Source of the DNA: Abiotrophia defectiva ATCC 49176
Lineage (GTDB): Bacteria; Bacillota; Bacilli; Lactobacillales; Aerococcaceae
Length of the DNA stretch: 64,000 bases
Assembly (NCBI RefSeq): GCF_000160075.2
Contig: NZ_KI535340.1
Coordinates: 275,120-339,119, forward strand
Reading direction: 5' to 3'
In this document: positions 26,915 to 36,209 of the stretch, in pieces
Layout: each line of letters starts with the position of its first letter
Numbering within the stretch: the first letter of the stretch is position 1
The notes under the pieces: generated by a model
The model's input: the letters and a program-made list of their open reading frames with translations, nothing else
What the model was told of the DNA's origin: nothing
Database searches by the model: none
Made by a program: the position numbers and the translations under genes

Positions 26915-28198
26915 CTAGCCACGGTGGCGTTTGCGGAAGAATGGTGGTGTATCAAGTTCGTTATCTTCCGTTGTGTCAACTTGACGGTTACGGCTAACGT
27001 CACTTGACCGTTGGAAAGTCCGCTGTGGCATCTCATGAGCAGACTCACGAGTGCTTTGTTCACGACGGATATCCCAGTCACTGAATAAGTCACGTTCGCT
27101 CTCGCGACCGCGTGGTGCTAATTCAATGTCATTACTTGGTGACACTGCTGGTTGGCTTGGTTCTGGTGCATTGCTAGCAGGCGCTGCATTGTAATTGTTG
27201 CGCGCTGGGCGTTGAGCCATCTTGCTAGGTGCGTTCTTTTCAGTGTCAATCCCAGTTGCGATAACCGTAACTACTACCTCATCGCCTAAGTTTTCGTTGA
27301 TAGAAGTACCGAAGATGATGTTTACGTCGCTAGTTGAAGCATTCGCCACGATTTCGCTAGCATCTTGTGCTTCAAAGAGGGTTAAGTCAGAACCACCGGT
27401 AATGTTCAAGAGGATTTGTTCTGCCCCATCGATTGAAACTTCCAAGAGTGGAGAAGAAATAGCCTTCTTAGTTGCTTCAGCTGTACGGTTTTCACCAGAA
27501 GCCACCCCAATACCCATGAGGGCAGTCCCTTGGTCTTTCATGACTGTCTTCACGTCAGCAAAGTCCAAGTTAACGTAACCTGGCGCAGTGATCAAGTCAG
27601 AAATCCCTTGAACCCCTTGACGTAAAACGTTATCCGCTTCAGAGAAAGCTTCTAACATTGGTGTCTTGCGGTCAACAATTTCTAAGAGACGGTTGTTAGA
27701 GATGGTCACCAAGGTGTCCACGTTTTCCTTCAAGTTCTTAAGACCTTCAGCAGCGTAACGACCACGTTTAGGACCTTCAAAGGTGAATGGACGTGTCACA
27801 ACACCCACTGTTAAGGCGCCTAATTCTTTAGCAATGCGCGCTACGATTGGGGCAGCACCCGTACCGGTCCCCCCACCCATACCAGCTGTTACGAAGACTA
27901 AGTCTGCGCCTTCAAGTACTGTACGGATTTGTTCTTCGCTTTCTTCAGCAGCCTTAAGACCTACTTCAGGGACTGAACCTGCCCCTAATCCCTTGGTTAC
28001 CTTAGGACCTAATTGAATCTTAGTTTCTGCTTGTGAGCCTTTGAGAGCTTGAGTATCTGTATTGGCTACAATAAACTCTACCCCTTGGACGCCTTCAGCA
28101 ATCATACGGTTAACGGCATTACCGCCGGCCCCACCGACCCCGATGACTTTGATAACGGCGCCGTCACGGCCGCTAATTGAATCAAATGCTAATTCCAT
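26915..28198 (-). CDS. ftsZ: Cell division protein FtsZ
   Basis: The 427-residue tubulin homologue forms the Z-ring. The N-terminal GTPase domain shows [13 protein letters not shown] (about 20-32), the tubulin signature [10 protein letters not shown] (residues 108-117) and the synergy-loop segment [11 protein letters not shown] (about 205) with the catalytic aspartate. A variable linker rich in Asn, Pro, Arg and Ser (about 315-410) ends in the conserved C-terminal peptide [12 protein letters not shown], which binds FtsA and EzrA. ATG 28198 has AGGAGG upstream and starts 20 bases after the ftsA stop. The longer in-frame ATG at 28267 would lie inside ftsA and is rejected. Confidence 0.97.
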   Translation of the reverse strand: MELAFDSISGRDGAVIKVIGVGGAGGNAVNRMIAEGVQGVEFIVANTDTQALKGSQAETKIQLGPKVTKGLGAGSVPEVGLKAAEESEEQIRTVLEGADLVFVTAGMGGGTGTGAAPIVARIAKELGALTVGVVTRPFTFEGPKRGRYAAEGLKNLKENVDTLVTISNNRLLEIVDRKTPMLEAFSEADNVLRQGVQGISDLITAPGYVNLDFADVKTVMKDQGTALMGIGVASGENRTAEATKKAISSPLLEVSIDGAEQILLNITGGSDLTLFEAQDASEIVANASTSDVNIIFGTSINENLGDEVVVTVIATGIDTEKNAPSKMAQRPARNNYNAAPASNAPEPSQPAVSPSNDIELAPRGRESERDLFSDWDIRREQSTRESAHEMPQRTFQRSSDVSRNRQVDTTEDNELDTPPFFRKRHRG

Positions 28199-28217
28199 AA
28201 ATCGTTCCTCCTGAATC

Positions 28218-29693
28218 TCAATCGAAAAATGTTCTGAAAAATGCTTGGATTTTACTGATAATGCCATTTCCTACAACAGGGACTGGGTTATCATAATTAA
28301 CGCCTGCCTCTGGTTCTGGAACATAGTTGCTTTCTTCAGCAGCATAGCCTCCAAGGTTGGAGTACGCATCATAATCTGATACTGGCTCTGCTACCGGCCG
28401 TTGACGTTCTGGTCTTGCCGGACGGCGAGGTGCTTGCTGACGAGGTGGCATCATTGGCTGGTTTGTTACATCCTGGGATGCAGTCTCTTGATAAGGCCGC
28501 TCAAACCCACGATCTTGACGTGGTGCACTTGCTGCTTGATAAGTTCCTTGCGCAATACGATGCACAACATCTAGGCCTGCTGCATATTCTACCATGCCAA
28601 TAGCCGTTGTAAAGACTGGGTTTCGCATCCCCATTTGCTCTGGAATATAGAGGCGAACCTTAGGACCAAAATACTCTTGGGCTAGTTCTAAGACGCCTGG
28701 CAAGGAAGCTGCTCCACCAGTCAGAACGAAACCGCCTGGTAAGTCGAGGGCATCGACCCCTTCTAAGTCATCTCGAACTGTCTCGAAGATTTGTGCCAAA
28801 CGGGCTTCAATAATTTCAGATAAGTAGCGTTCATCTACGCGGACAGGTTCCTTACGTCCAACTGTCTCCACTGGGAAGTATTCCTCTTCAGAAGTCTGAC
28901 GAGAGACTGCGTAACCAAATTCACGCTTAATCCGCTCCGCATTCTCTAAGGATGTATTGAGGATTAAGGAGATATCCTTGGTGACGAAGTCGCCACCTTC
29001 TTGGTCAACGAAGGAATACTTCAATTGGTTATCATAGATGATTGAGGCACTGGTTTGGCCCCCACCCATATCTACGATGATGGTCCCAAATTCACGTTCA
29101 TCAGGCGTTAGGGCTACTTCTGCAATAGCTTGAGGTTGTACCACTAATTCCGTAATGTTGAGTCCAGCCTTCTCCACACAACGACGAATGTTGTGGATGA
29201 TGGTCTTAGGACCTGTAATCAGGCGTGCGTAGAGTTCTAGGCGAACCCCAATCATGCCTTGAGGATCGCGAATACCGGTAAAACCATCCACAATAAATTC
29301 TTCTGGAATGATGGAAATAATTTCCCGTTCAGGTGGGACAGACCGCACTTTAGCAGCCATAATAACATTATTAACATCTTTTTCGGTAATCTCACGGGTA
29401 TCACTGGAAACAGCAATCATACCGTGACAGTTATCAATCATCAGCTTGTTACTTGGTACGCCGACAATGACATCATTAATTTTAACTTGTGCTTTTTGCT
29501 CTGCTTGCGCAATGGCCTGTTGAATGGAATAGACCGTTTCATCAATATCAACAATCACGCCACGGCTTAAGCCACGTGACTTTTCATTACCTACACCGAT
29601 AATATTGACTTGGCCATTCATGTGCTCAGCTACAACCACTTTAATTGAGGTAGTCCCAATATCTAAACTAACAAAAATTTCTGGGGTTCTCAC
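28218..29693 (-). CDS. ftsA: Cell division protein FtsA (GTG start)
   Basis: An actin-like ATPase of 491 residues that tethers FtsZ to the membrane. Phosphate 1 motif [13 protein letters not shown] (about 9-21), the 1C/SHS2 domain, phosphate 2 [12 protein letters not shown] (about 203-214), adenosine motif [10 protein letters not shown] (about 320), then a Gln/Pro/Arg/Tyr-rich extension (about 385-475). The C-terminal amphipathic helix [14 protein letters not shown] binds the membrane. The start is GTG at 29693, 10 bases after AAGGAGGG; no in-frame ATG is nearby. It is separated from divIB by a terminator and so begins a separate ftsA-ftsZ unit. Confidence 0.96.
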   Translation of the reverse strand: MRTPEIFVSLDIGTTSIKVVVAEHMNGQVNIIGVGNEKSRGLSRGVIVDIDETVYSIQQAIAQAEQKAQVKINDVIVGVPSNKLMIDNCHGMIAVSSDTREITEKDVNNVIMAAKVRSVPPEREIISIIPEEFIVDGFTGIRDPQGMIGVRLELYARLITGPKTIIHNIRRCVEKAGLNITELVVQPQAIAEVALTPDEREFGTIIVDMGGGQTSASIIYDNQLKYSFVDQEGGDFVTKDISLILNTSLENAERIKREFGYAVSRQTSEEEYFPVETVGRKEPVRVDERYLSEIIEARLAQIFETVRDDLEGVDALDLPGGFVLTGGAASLPGVLELAQEYFGPKVRLYIPEQMGMRNPVFTTAIGMVEYAAGLDVVHRIAQGTYQAASAPRQDRGFERPYQETASQDVTNQPMMPPRQQAPRRPARPERQRPVAEPVSDYDAYSNLGGYAAEESNYVPEPEAGVNYDNPVPVVGNGIISKIQAFFRTFFD

Positions 29694-29922
29694 AAGCGTT
29701 AGCCCTCCTTTGTCCTCTCACAGGGGAGTTTGGTCTCCCTGGATGAGATATAATCTCTCCCTATAATTCTATCACATACTGGCCTTGATATGAAGCGAAA
29801 TAATGCCTGTCACAAAGAATTAATATAGATTTTTTCCTTATTTGTCTCCGTAAGTTCTTATTCACATAATCAGGCCATCCCAATCCTGCTCTTAAGGCAT
29901 TATGAAGACGGACCTATAGTAA

Positions 29923-29945
29923 AAGCGAGGACTAAGTCCTCGCTT
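29923..29945 (-). terminator. Terminator after divIB
   Basis: The perfect stem AAGCGAGGAC/GTCCTCGCTT with a 3-base loop is followed on the minus strand by TTTTACTAT. It splits the cluster into mraZ-divIB and ftsA onward, with about 230 bases left for an ftsA promoter; no strong -35/-10 pair was found there. Confidence 0.82.
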
Positions 29946-29956
29946 CTATTTATCTA

Positions 29957-31135
29957 TTAAGGTTGTTGTCCAGACTGGACCCTTACTGGCCGTTGTTGGC
30001 CTGTAAATGGCGTAAAGTAGGCTCCTACTTCCAGATTAAGTGTTCCCTTCTTGTCACCTAATTCTTTAAGCATTTGATTGTAAAAGGTCATCTTATGATT
30101 GAAGGTTGGTAGAACTGCCTTGACCAGGTTGCCATCCCGCATCTTAGCTTCAAAGGCACTATTCTTGCTGGCCTCTTGACCTAGCTTGAGACTTTCAATT
30201 TGGCTGAGAATATCGGGTGGGGTTTGTTTCAACATGGTGGTCAACTCCGTTACTCGCCCTGATGGGGCCTGAACCAAGAGTTCTGGCAATTGGTCTAGGT
30301 TGACAGCTTCTTTAGCTGCCACACTGGCACTAAAATCACCCCAAGTTCCATTATCTAAGACAGCAATCCATTGGTCTCCTGATTTAATCTTGGCTACAAT
30401 GGCATGCTCTTCTATTTCTAGTTGGAGACTCTGCATATTAGGACGACGTAAGGTCACCTTGCTGACAAGAGGATTCTCCTTCATAATGGCTTGTTCAATC
30501 GACTTGCGCTTAGCCATGATGTCTTTGACGCGGTCAAAATCGCGAATACCTGAGGCGGCGACAATAGCTTCACCATCCACTCGCTGATTACCAACAATCT
30601 GAACAGCATTGACATAATGTGTTGGCAAGAGTCGATAACCCACCACTGCCAGACTTAAAACTAAGACAACGAAGACGGAAAAGAGCTTCATCTTGCCCTT
30701 AGGCCAACGTGCTTGTCCAAATTCCTTACTTAATTTTTCTTGATTAGGGAGGGAAGTGTGATGAGGTGTTTGACGATAGTTACCAGCTCGTGGCTTAGTT
30801 ACAACGCGTGTCTCATAGTCCTGTTCATAATCGGTCCAGGCCGGACTTGGCTGAGTACCGTAGGTCTTAATCCGATGATTGCCCTGGCGTCTACTTGAAA
30901 TATCAGTCTGATTGGGACTTCTATGCTCATCTTCATAGTCATAGCGCGCTTCCTGATAAGGGCGAGGACGCTGTCGATCCTGATTAGGTCGCATAACAGG
31001 TTGTCCATTTGCATCTAAGCGGTAATTGCCCTGACTTCTTTGCCGGCTAGGTTGGCGGCGTTGGTTGAGCGTTTGTCGGTTCTCTTGATAATCTTCTTGG
31101 TAGCGACTACGCTGATCCAGACGATAATTAGCCAT
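29957..31135 (-). CDS. divIB: Division protein DivIB/FtsQ
   Basis: A 392-residue bitopic membrane protein of the FtsL-DivIC-DivIB complex. The cytoplasmic N-terminus (1 to about 148) is unusually long and rich in Gln, Arg, Asp and Tyr, with repeated short basic-aromatic units. The membrane helix is at about 150-168 (KLFSVFVVLVLSLAVVGY). Outside are a POTRA domain (about 173-243, VQIVGNQRVDGEAIVAASG) and the FtsQ/DivIB beta domain to about 375. Last gene before an intrinsic terminator. Confidence 0.9.
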   Translation of the reverse strand: MANYRLDQRSRYQEDYQENRQTLNQRRQPSRQRSQGNYRLDANGQPVMRPNQDRQRPRPYQEARYDYEDEHRSPNQTDISSRRQGNHRIKTYGTQPSPAWTDYEQDYETRVVTKPRAGNYRQTPHHTSLPNQEKLSKEFGQARWPKGKMKLFSVFVVLVLSLAVVGYRLLPTHYVNAVQIVGNQRVDGEAIVAASGIRDFDRVKDIMAKRKSIEQAIMKENPLVSKVTLRRPNMQSLQLEIEEHAIVAKIKSGDQWIAVLDNGTWGDFSASVAAKEAVNLDQLPELLVQAPSGRVTELTTMLKQTPPDILSQIESLKLGQEASKNSAFEAKMRDGNLVKAVLPTFNHKMTFYNQMLKELGDKKGTLNLEVGAYFTPFTGQQRPVRVQSGQQP

Positions 31136-31167
31136 TACTTCCCTCCTCTCTCTAGATTTTATTTTTC

Positions 31168-32280
31168 TTACTTAATGATTTCTTCCAGAACTTTGACTAA
31201 GCGATCTGAGGCGTCACGAATTCCTAATTCATAGGCTGAGCGAGCCATTTTCTCTAGGTTTTCTGGGTCAGCCATCAGTTCCTGGATGGTCTCCACTAGG
31301 CTAGCCCCAGTCAAATCCGCTTGCTTAATCATACGAGCGGCTCCATGGTCTACAAGAGCCATGGCATTGTGTTCCTGGTGGTTGTTAGTAACATAAGGAC
31401 TTGGCACCAGAATACTTGGCAAGCCTAATGCCGTTAATTCCGTTAAGCTAGTTGCCCCACTTCTACCAACTACCAACTTAATCTGACGCAAGAGGCTTGG
31501 CATATTGTCGATATAAGGCACTAGACGGACGTTAGACGGTAGCTCTTCCTTAAGGCTTTGGCGCAATTCATCATAATGCACTCGCCCTGTGGCCACAATC
31601 ACTTGGTAGTCTTTTCCAGCAAAGGACGGAATGGCTTCAACGGCCGCCTGGTTGATAGCTGGCGCACCACGGCTCCCCCCAAATACTAAGACAGTTGGCA
31701 CTTGATCATCCAACTGGAATTGCTCTGAAAGGATGGTGTCCATTTTAGGTGTAGCTACTACTTCTTGGCCTCGCGGATTGCCAGTTAAAATAATCTTGGC
31801 TTCTTGCCCCTTAAAGTCACTTTTCACTTCTTCAAAGCAAGTTGCAATGCGATTGACAAAACGGCTAAGGAATTTATTGGTAACACCTGCTACACTATTT
31901 TGTTCATGAATTAAACTTGGAATACCTAGACGGCTAGCTGCATAGAGGACTGGTGCACAAACATAACCTCCTGTCCCAATCACCACATCTGGCTTAAAGT
32001 CCCGTAAGATCTTTTTTGCCTTGTGGACACTGGTTAACATAAGCCAAGCTGTCTTAAGGTTTTCAAGGGATAAAGAACGTTTTAAACCCTGAATCTCAAC
32101 TGATTGGAAGGCGAGCCCTTCTTTAGCAACGATATCTGCCTCCAAGCCCTTCTTACTACCAACATAGAGGCACTCTACATCCGGATATTTGGCTTTAATG
32201 ACTTGATAGAGGGCGAGAGCTGGATAGATATGACCACCTGTTCCGCCACCTGAAAGTACGATACGTTTAATCTCAGTCAT
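31168..32280 (-). CDS. murG: UDP-GlcNAc:undecaprenyl-PP-MurNAc-pentapeptide transferase
   Basis: The 370-residue GT28 glycosyltransferase makes lipid II from lipid I on the inner membrane face. N-terminal GGGTGGHIYPALAL (about 11-24), the central glycine-rich FGGSRGAPAIN (about 190-200) and the UDP-GlcNAc-binding VGRSGATSLTEL (about 268-279) are all present. It is 17 bases downstream of murD, in the standard order. Secure call. Confidence 0.97.
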   Translation of the reverse strand: MTEIKRIVLSGGGTGGHIYPALALYQVIKAKYPDVECLYVGSKKGLEADIVAKEGLAFQSVEIQGLKRSLSLENLKTAWLMLTSVHKAKKILRDFKPDVVIGTGGYVCAPVLYAASRLGIPSLIHEQNSVAGVTNKFLSRFVNRIATCFEEVKSDFKGQEAKIILTGNPRGQEVVATPKMDTILSEQFQLDDQVPTVLVFGGSRGAPAINQAAVEAIPSFAGKDYQVIVATGRVHYDELRQSLKEELPSNVRLVPYIDNMPSLLRQIKLVVGRSGATSLTELTALGLPSILVPSPYVTNNHQEHNAMALVDHGAARMIKQADLTGASLVETIQELMADPENLEKMARSAYELGIRDASDRLVKVLEEIIK

Positions 32281-32297
32281 GCTAGACTACCTCCCTT

Positions 32298-33689
32298 TTA
32301 GTCCTTATAAGGTTTTTCAGCCAGATAAGACTGAATCAAGTCCACAAAATGCTGACCTCGCACCTCAAAGTTAGCGAATTGATCCCAACTTGCGCATGAA
32401 GGTGAGAATAAGACCACTTCTCCTGCTTGAGCAGCCTCATAGGCAGCCAGACTCGCTTGGTCTAAGTTTTCATAAAGATGGATGGCTGGCACCCCAGCTT
32501 GTTGGAAAGCTCTAGCCATTTTTTCTTTACTTTCCCCATAGAGAAAGGCCTCTACAACATGCTCCAAGTGGGGGATTAAATCATCGAATTCATTGCCTCG
32601 ATCTAGGCCACCACCGATATAACGGATTGGTTGGGTAAAGCTCTTAAGAGCAGTAGTAGCTGCTACCATGTTGGTTGACTTAGAGTCATTGTAGAAGATA
32701 CGACCCGCTGATTTAGCAATAGGTTGCAAACGGTGAGGCATGCCAGCATAGGCACTCAACTCCGCTTGAATAGCTTGGTTGGAGACGCCTAATAACTTGG
32801 CCACTGCAATTGCTGCCAGGGCATTTTGAACGTTATGATCACCTGGCACGCCAATTTGTGACACTTTGGCTACTTCCTCACCGCGGAAATATAGAGCATC
32901 CCCTTGGCGATAGGCACCCTGGGCCTGCACTTCAGGGCTGGCTGGCAAATGGCTAAATGGCACCTGCTGGGCTTTAACCTGATTGGCATGCGCACGAAGG
33001 GTTGGATCTGTCACATTATAGACCCAAAAATCGGCCGCCGTCTGATTAGCCACTAGCTTGAATTTAGCCGCCTCGTAACCTTCCTGACTCCCATGGTAAT
33101 CCAAATGGGCTGAGGTCAGATTGGTCATAACTGCAATACTTGGTCGGAACTTCTCGGTTCCCATCAATTGGAAGCTGGATACTTCCATGACAATTACATC
33201 ATCAGGACTCGCTTGGTTAGCCGTTACAAGTGATGGCACCCCAATATTTCCTGCTAAACGCGCCTGACCTTGTGGTCGGTGTGCTAGCATTTGGTGAATC
33301 CAACTCGTCGTGGTGGTCTTGCCATTACTTCCTGTCACAGCCACAATAGGACATGGTGCAATCCAAGAGGCTAGCTCAATGTCTGTATAGATTGGTAAAC
33401 CTCGTTTTTGAGCTTCTTCAATTAGAGGCACATGATAAGGTATCCCTGGGTTTTTGACCATAAAATCAAAGTCCTGGTCTAAAAGTTCTAGCGGATGTCC
33501 ACCATCCACCACCTTGACACCTCTGTCCATAAGCAAATGGACCGACGAATCTTCTAGAAGATTTCCCCGGTCATTTAAGGTTACTTGTGCTCCCTGGGTT
33601 AAGAGGTATTCAACGACTGATCGTCCTGTCATAGCATAACCCATTACTAGCACTTTTTTATTTTTTAAATCTTGACCTGTTTGTCCCAT
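32298..33689 (-). CDS. murD: UDP-MurNAc-L-alanine:D-glutamate ligase
   Basis: A Mur ligase of 463 residues that adds D-glutamate. The ATP site VTGSNGKTTTTSW lies at about 112-124, followed by GNIGVPS and NDSKSTN (about 320) typical of MurD. A GTG at 33701 is in frame, but it lies only one base after AAGG and within the ribosome site of ATG 33689, so the latter is used. mraY ends 21 bases upstream. The homologue's usual neighbour ftsW/spoVE is absent between murD and murG. Confidence 0.96.
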   Translation of the reverse strand: MGQTGQDLKNKKVLVMGYAMTGRSVVEYLLTQGAQVTLNDRGNLLEDSSVHLLMDRGVKVVDGGHPLELLDQDFDFMVKNPGIPYHVPLIEEAQKRGLPIYTDIELASWIAPCPIVAVTGSNGKTTTTSWIHQMLAHRPQGQARLAGNIGVPSLVTANQASPDDVIVMEVSSFQLMGTEKFRPSIAVMTNLTSAHLDYHGSQEGYEAAKFKLVANQTAADFWVYNVTDPTLRAHANQVKAQQVPFSHLPASPEVQAQGAYRQGDALYFRGEEVAKVSQIGVPGDHNVQNALAAIAVAKLLGVSNQAIQAELSAYAGMPHRLQPIAKSAGRIFYNDSKSTNMVAATTALKSFTQPIRYIGGGLDRGNEFDDLIPHLEHVVEAFLYGESKEKMARAFQQAGVPAIHLYENLDQASLAAYEAAQAGEVVLFSPSCASWDQFANFEVRGQHFVDLIQSYLAEKPYKD

Positions 33690-33710
33690 TAAACTCCACA
33701 CCTTATCTGA

Positions 33711-34661
33711 TTAGAATATGAAATAATAGCCTAACCCTGCTAAGAGGCCAACGAGCCAAAATACGGTCACAACTTTTTGTTCACTCCAACCACTCATTTC
33801 AAAGTGATGGTGAATTGGGCTCATCTTGAAAATTCGTTTACCAGTTAGCTTGAAGGACGCTACTTGTAACATGACGCTGGCAGTTTCTACTACAAAGACG
33901 ATGCCGACTAAGAGTAAACTCCAAGGATTGTTTACTAAGAGCGAAATCACCGCTAAACCAGCGCCTAATGCCAAGGACCCGACGTCCCCCATGAAAATCT
34001 TGGCCGGCTTTTTATTATAATACAAAAAGCCAATTAATGCACCTACTACCACCAAACAAATCAGGGCTAAGGAGGTTTGTTTGCTCTTAAGTGCCATGGC
34101 CCCATAAACACCATAAGCAAAAATATTTAAGCCTGTTGCTAAACCATCCAAACCATCTGTCAAGTTGACAGCGTTGGAGAAACCTGTAATCCAGATAAAG
34201 GCGAAAATACCAATCACAACAGCGTTACTGATAAGAATTGGGCCTAGGTTGAAGGCTAATTCAACCTTGTTCAAAAGGCCAATTAGAACGATAATTCCAG
34301 AAAAAATCAATTGAGTTAAGAATTTTTGGCGCGGTGTTAAGCCTTCATTTTGATGGCGGAAAATACTGATAAAGTCATCGATAAAGCCAATCCCGCCGAA
34401 TAACAAGAAAGTTAATAGGAGCATCCAGACACCACCGTCTAAGAGTCGCAAGAGTGCAGCAGCTCCTAGAAGTGTTACTAAAATGGCCATGATAAAGACC
34501 GTCCCACCCATGGTAGGTGTCCCTGTCTTGACTTCATGCCACTTAGGGCCTTCTTCACGGGTTGTCTGTCCAATCTTTCGATAGTTAAAGTAGCCGATAA
34601 AGAACGGCATAACGATTACCGTGATTGCAAAACTCACGGCCATTGGCAATAGTAATTCCAT
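33711..34661 (-). CDS. mraY: Phospho-MurNAc-pentapeptide translocase
   Basis: A 316-residue protein of ten membrane helices transfers phospho-MurNAc-pentapeptide to undecaprenyl phosphate, giving lipid I. Conserved cytoplasmic motifs: GTPTMGGTVFI (about 47-57), the aspartate-rich FIDDFISIF (about 92-100), NLTDGLDGLATG (about 166-177) and MSPIHHHFEMSGWSE near residue 280 (histidine motif). Standard size and position. Confidence 0.97.
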   Translation of the reverse strand: MELLLPMAVSFAITVIVMPFFIGYFNYRKIGQTTREEGPKWHEVKTGTPTMGGTVFIMAILVTLLGAAALLRLLDGGVWMLLLTFLLFGGIGFIDDFISIFRHQNEGLTPRQKFLTQLIFSGIIVLIGLLNKVELAFNLGPILISNAVVIGIFAFIWITGFSNAVNLTDGLDGLATGLNIFAYGVYGAMALKSKQTSLALICLVVVGALIGFLYYNKKPAKIFMGDVGSLALGAGLAVISLLVNNPWSLLLVGIVFVVETASVMLQVASFKLTGKRIFKMSPIHHHFEMSGWSEQKVVTVFWLVGLLAGLGYYFIF

Positions 34662-34699
34662 CTCTCTCTTCCTCTCTGCTTACTATTTCTTCGGCCTTC

Positions 34700-36190
34700 C
34701 TAGCCAAAGTGGCGGGTAAAAGCCGCTTCAATTTCTGTTACTTCATCATAAGGTAGCTTGTCATCACCAATAATCTGGTAGGGCTCACTCCCCTTGCCGG
34801 CAAAGACCAATAAATCCCCTGCTTGCGCCTGAGAAATGACATAGTCAATAGCCGCCTTACGGTCTTCAATGACCTGATAAGGCACTTCATCGTGATTTCC
34901 AATTAACTCAGCACAAATCTTTGCCACAGGTTCATGCCTTGGATTATCAGCTGTGAATATAATCCAATCCGAATATTCAAAGACCTTATCGCCAATTTCT
35001 GGGCGCGCCCCGCTATCACGGTTGCCCCCACTATGGCCAATAATTGTCACTAGACGTTTTGGAGATTGGGCCTTTAATTCTTGTAGTACACGTTCAATGG
35101 CATCTGGGGTGTGAGCAAAGTCGACTACAACTTGGAATTCTTGCCCTAAATCTAGTCTTTGCATCCGGCCCTCAACCCCACCAAAGCTGAGCATTAGATC
35201 AACTACTGTTTGAGGTTGGACATGGTAATAGTCTACCAAACAAAGGAAGGCCGCCATAAAGTTAGCTACGTTGTAGGCGCCAAGCATAGGGCTCACAACT
35301 TGATAGGTCTGATTGCGGTAATGCAGTCTGAAGGTTTGGTTACCATCCTGTACTGCTAGTTGGTCAGCATAGGCACTAGCTTTAGGATCTTCAAGACTAT
35401 AAGTCAAAACATCCGCTGAAGTTGCTTGCATCATAATGGAAGCATAAGGATCATCCGCATTGATAATAGCCAGTCTTGGCCCCTCTCCCGCAAACTTTTG
35501 TCCTAGTTGGGCAAAAAGCAAGGACTTAGCATAGGCATAACCTTCCATGGTTTTATGAAAATCCAAGTGTTCCCGAGTTAAGTTGGTGAAGATGGCACAG
35601 TCAATATCTGTTGCCCAAAGACGCCCCAAGGCTAAAGCATGAGACGAAGCCTCGATTAGGGCATCCTGACAGCCTACTGATACCATCTCAGCAAATAATT
35701 GCTGGAGGGCTAAGGCATTTGGCGTTGTGTTGATAGACGGATAGTAGGTCTGGTCGACCTTATAATGTAAGGTCCCAATTAGACCTGTCTTATGCCCTAA
35801 TCGCATGAGCAAATCACTGATGAGACTAGAAATGGTTGTTTTACCATTGGTGCCCGTGACTGCCACCACATTCAATTGTTCCGTAGGTCGGCCGAAAAAT
35901 TGATTGGCTAATAAAGCTTGTGCTCGGAAAGTTGAAGGAACCAAGAAAAAGCTTAATGGGTAGTCTTGCCAATTTTCAGGCAGGACTTCTACCACCATAA
36001 GTTTAGCCCCAGCTGCTGCTACTTGATCCACAGCAGTGTGACCGTCAAATTGTAGGCCCTTAATAGCAACAAAGGCACAACCAGGCACTAAGTTACGTGT
36101 ATCGTTAACTAGTTGCGTGATTTCCCCCTTGATTTCTGGGCCATACAATTGACCACTAGGAACTGCTCTTAGTAAGTCTTCTACTTGCAT
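34700..36190 (-). CDS. murE: UDP-MurNAc-tripeptide synthetase MurE
   Basis: A 496-residue Mur ligase adds the third amino acid of the stem peptide. ATP site VTGTNGKTTISSL (about 110-122), the uridine region SRNL-like NDTRNL (about 29-34), and the carbamylated-lysine segment are normal. The substrate motif is D415-N416-P417-R418 followed by HEP. DNPR is the pattern of meso-diaminopimelate-adding enzymes (E. coli, Bacillus), whereas lysine-adding enzymes generally lack that arginine. GKGSEPYQ near 468 retains the glutamate seen in GKGHE of diaminopimelate enzymes. Specificity from motif is inference. Confidence 0.95.
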   Translation of the reverse strand: MQVEDLLRAVPSGQLYGPEIKGEITQLVNDTRNLVPGCAFVAIKGLQFDGHTAVDQVAAAGAKLMVVEVLPENWQDYPLSFFLVPSTFRAQALLANQFFGRPTEQLNVVAVTGTNGKTTISSLISDLLMRLGHKTGLIGTLHYKVDQTYYPSINTTPNALALQQLFAEMVSVGCQDALIEASSHALALGRLWATDIDCAIFTNLTREHLDFHKTMEGYAYAKSLLFAQLGQKFAGEGPRLAIINADDPYASIMMQATSADVLTYSLEDPKASAYADQLAVQDGNQTFRLHYRNQTYQVVSPMLGAYNVANFMAAFLCLVDYYHVQPQTVVDLMLSFGGVEGRMQRLDLGQEFQVVVDFAHTPDAIERVLQELKAQSPKRLVTIIGHSGGNRDSGARPEIGDKVFEYSDWIIFTADNPRHEPVAKICAELIGNHDEVPYQVIEDRKAAIDYVISQAQAGDLLVFAGKGSEPYQIIGDDKLPYDEVTEIEAAFTRHFG

Positions 36191-36209
36191 CCTATGTCCT
36201 TCTTTCTTC

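Noticed and set aside
28199..28267. N-terminally extended FtsZ
   Set aside because: The added 23 residues overlap ftsA and contain the ribosome site of the conserved start at 28198.
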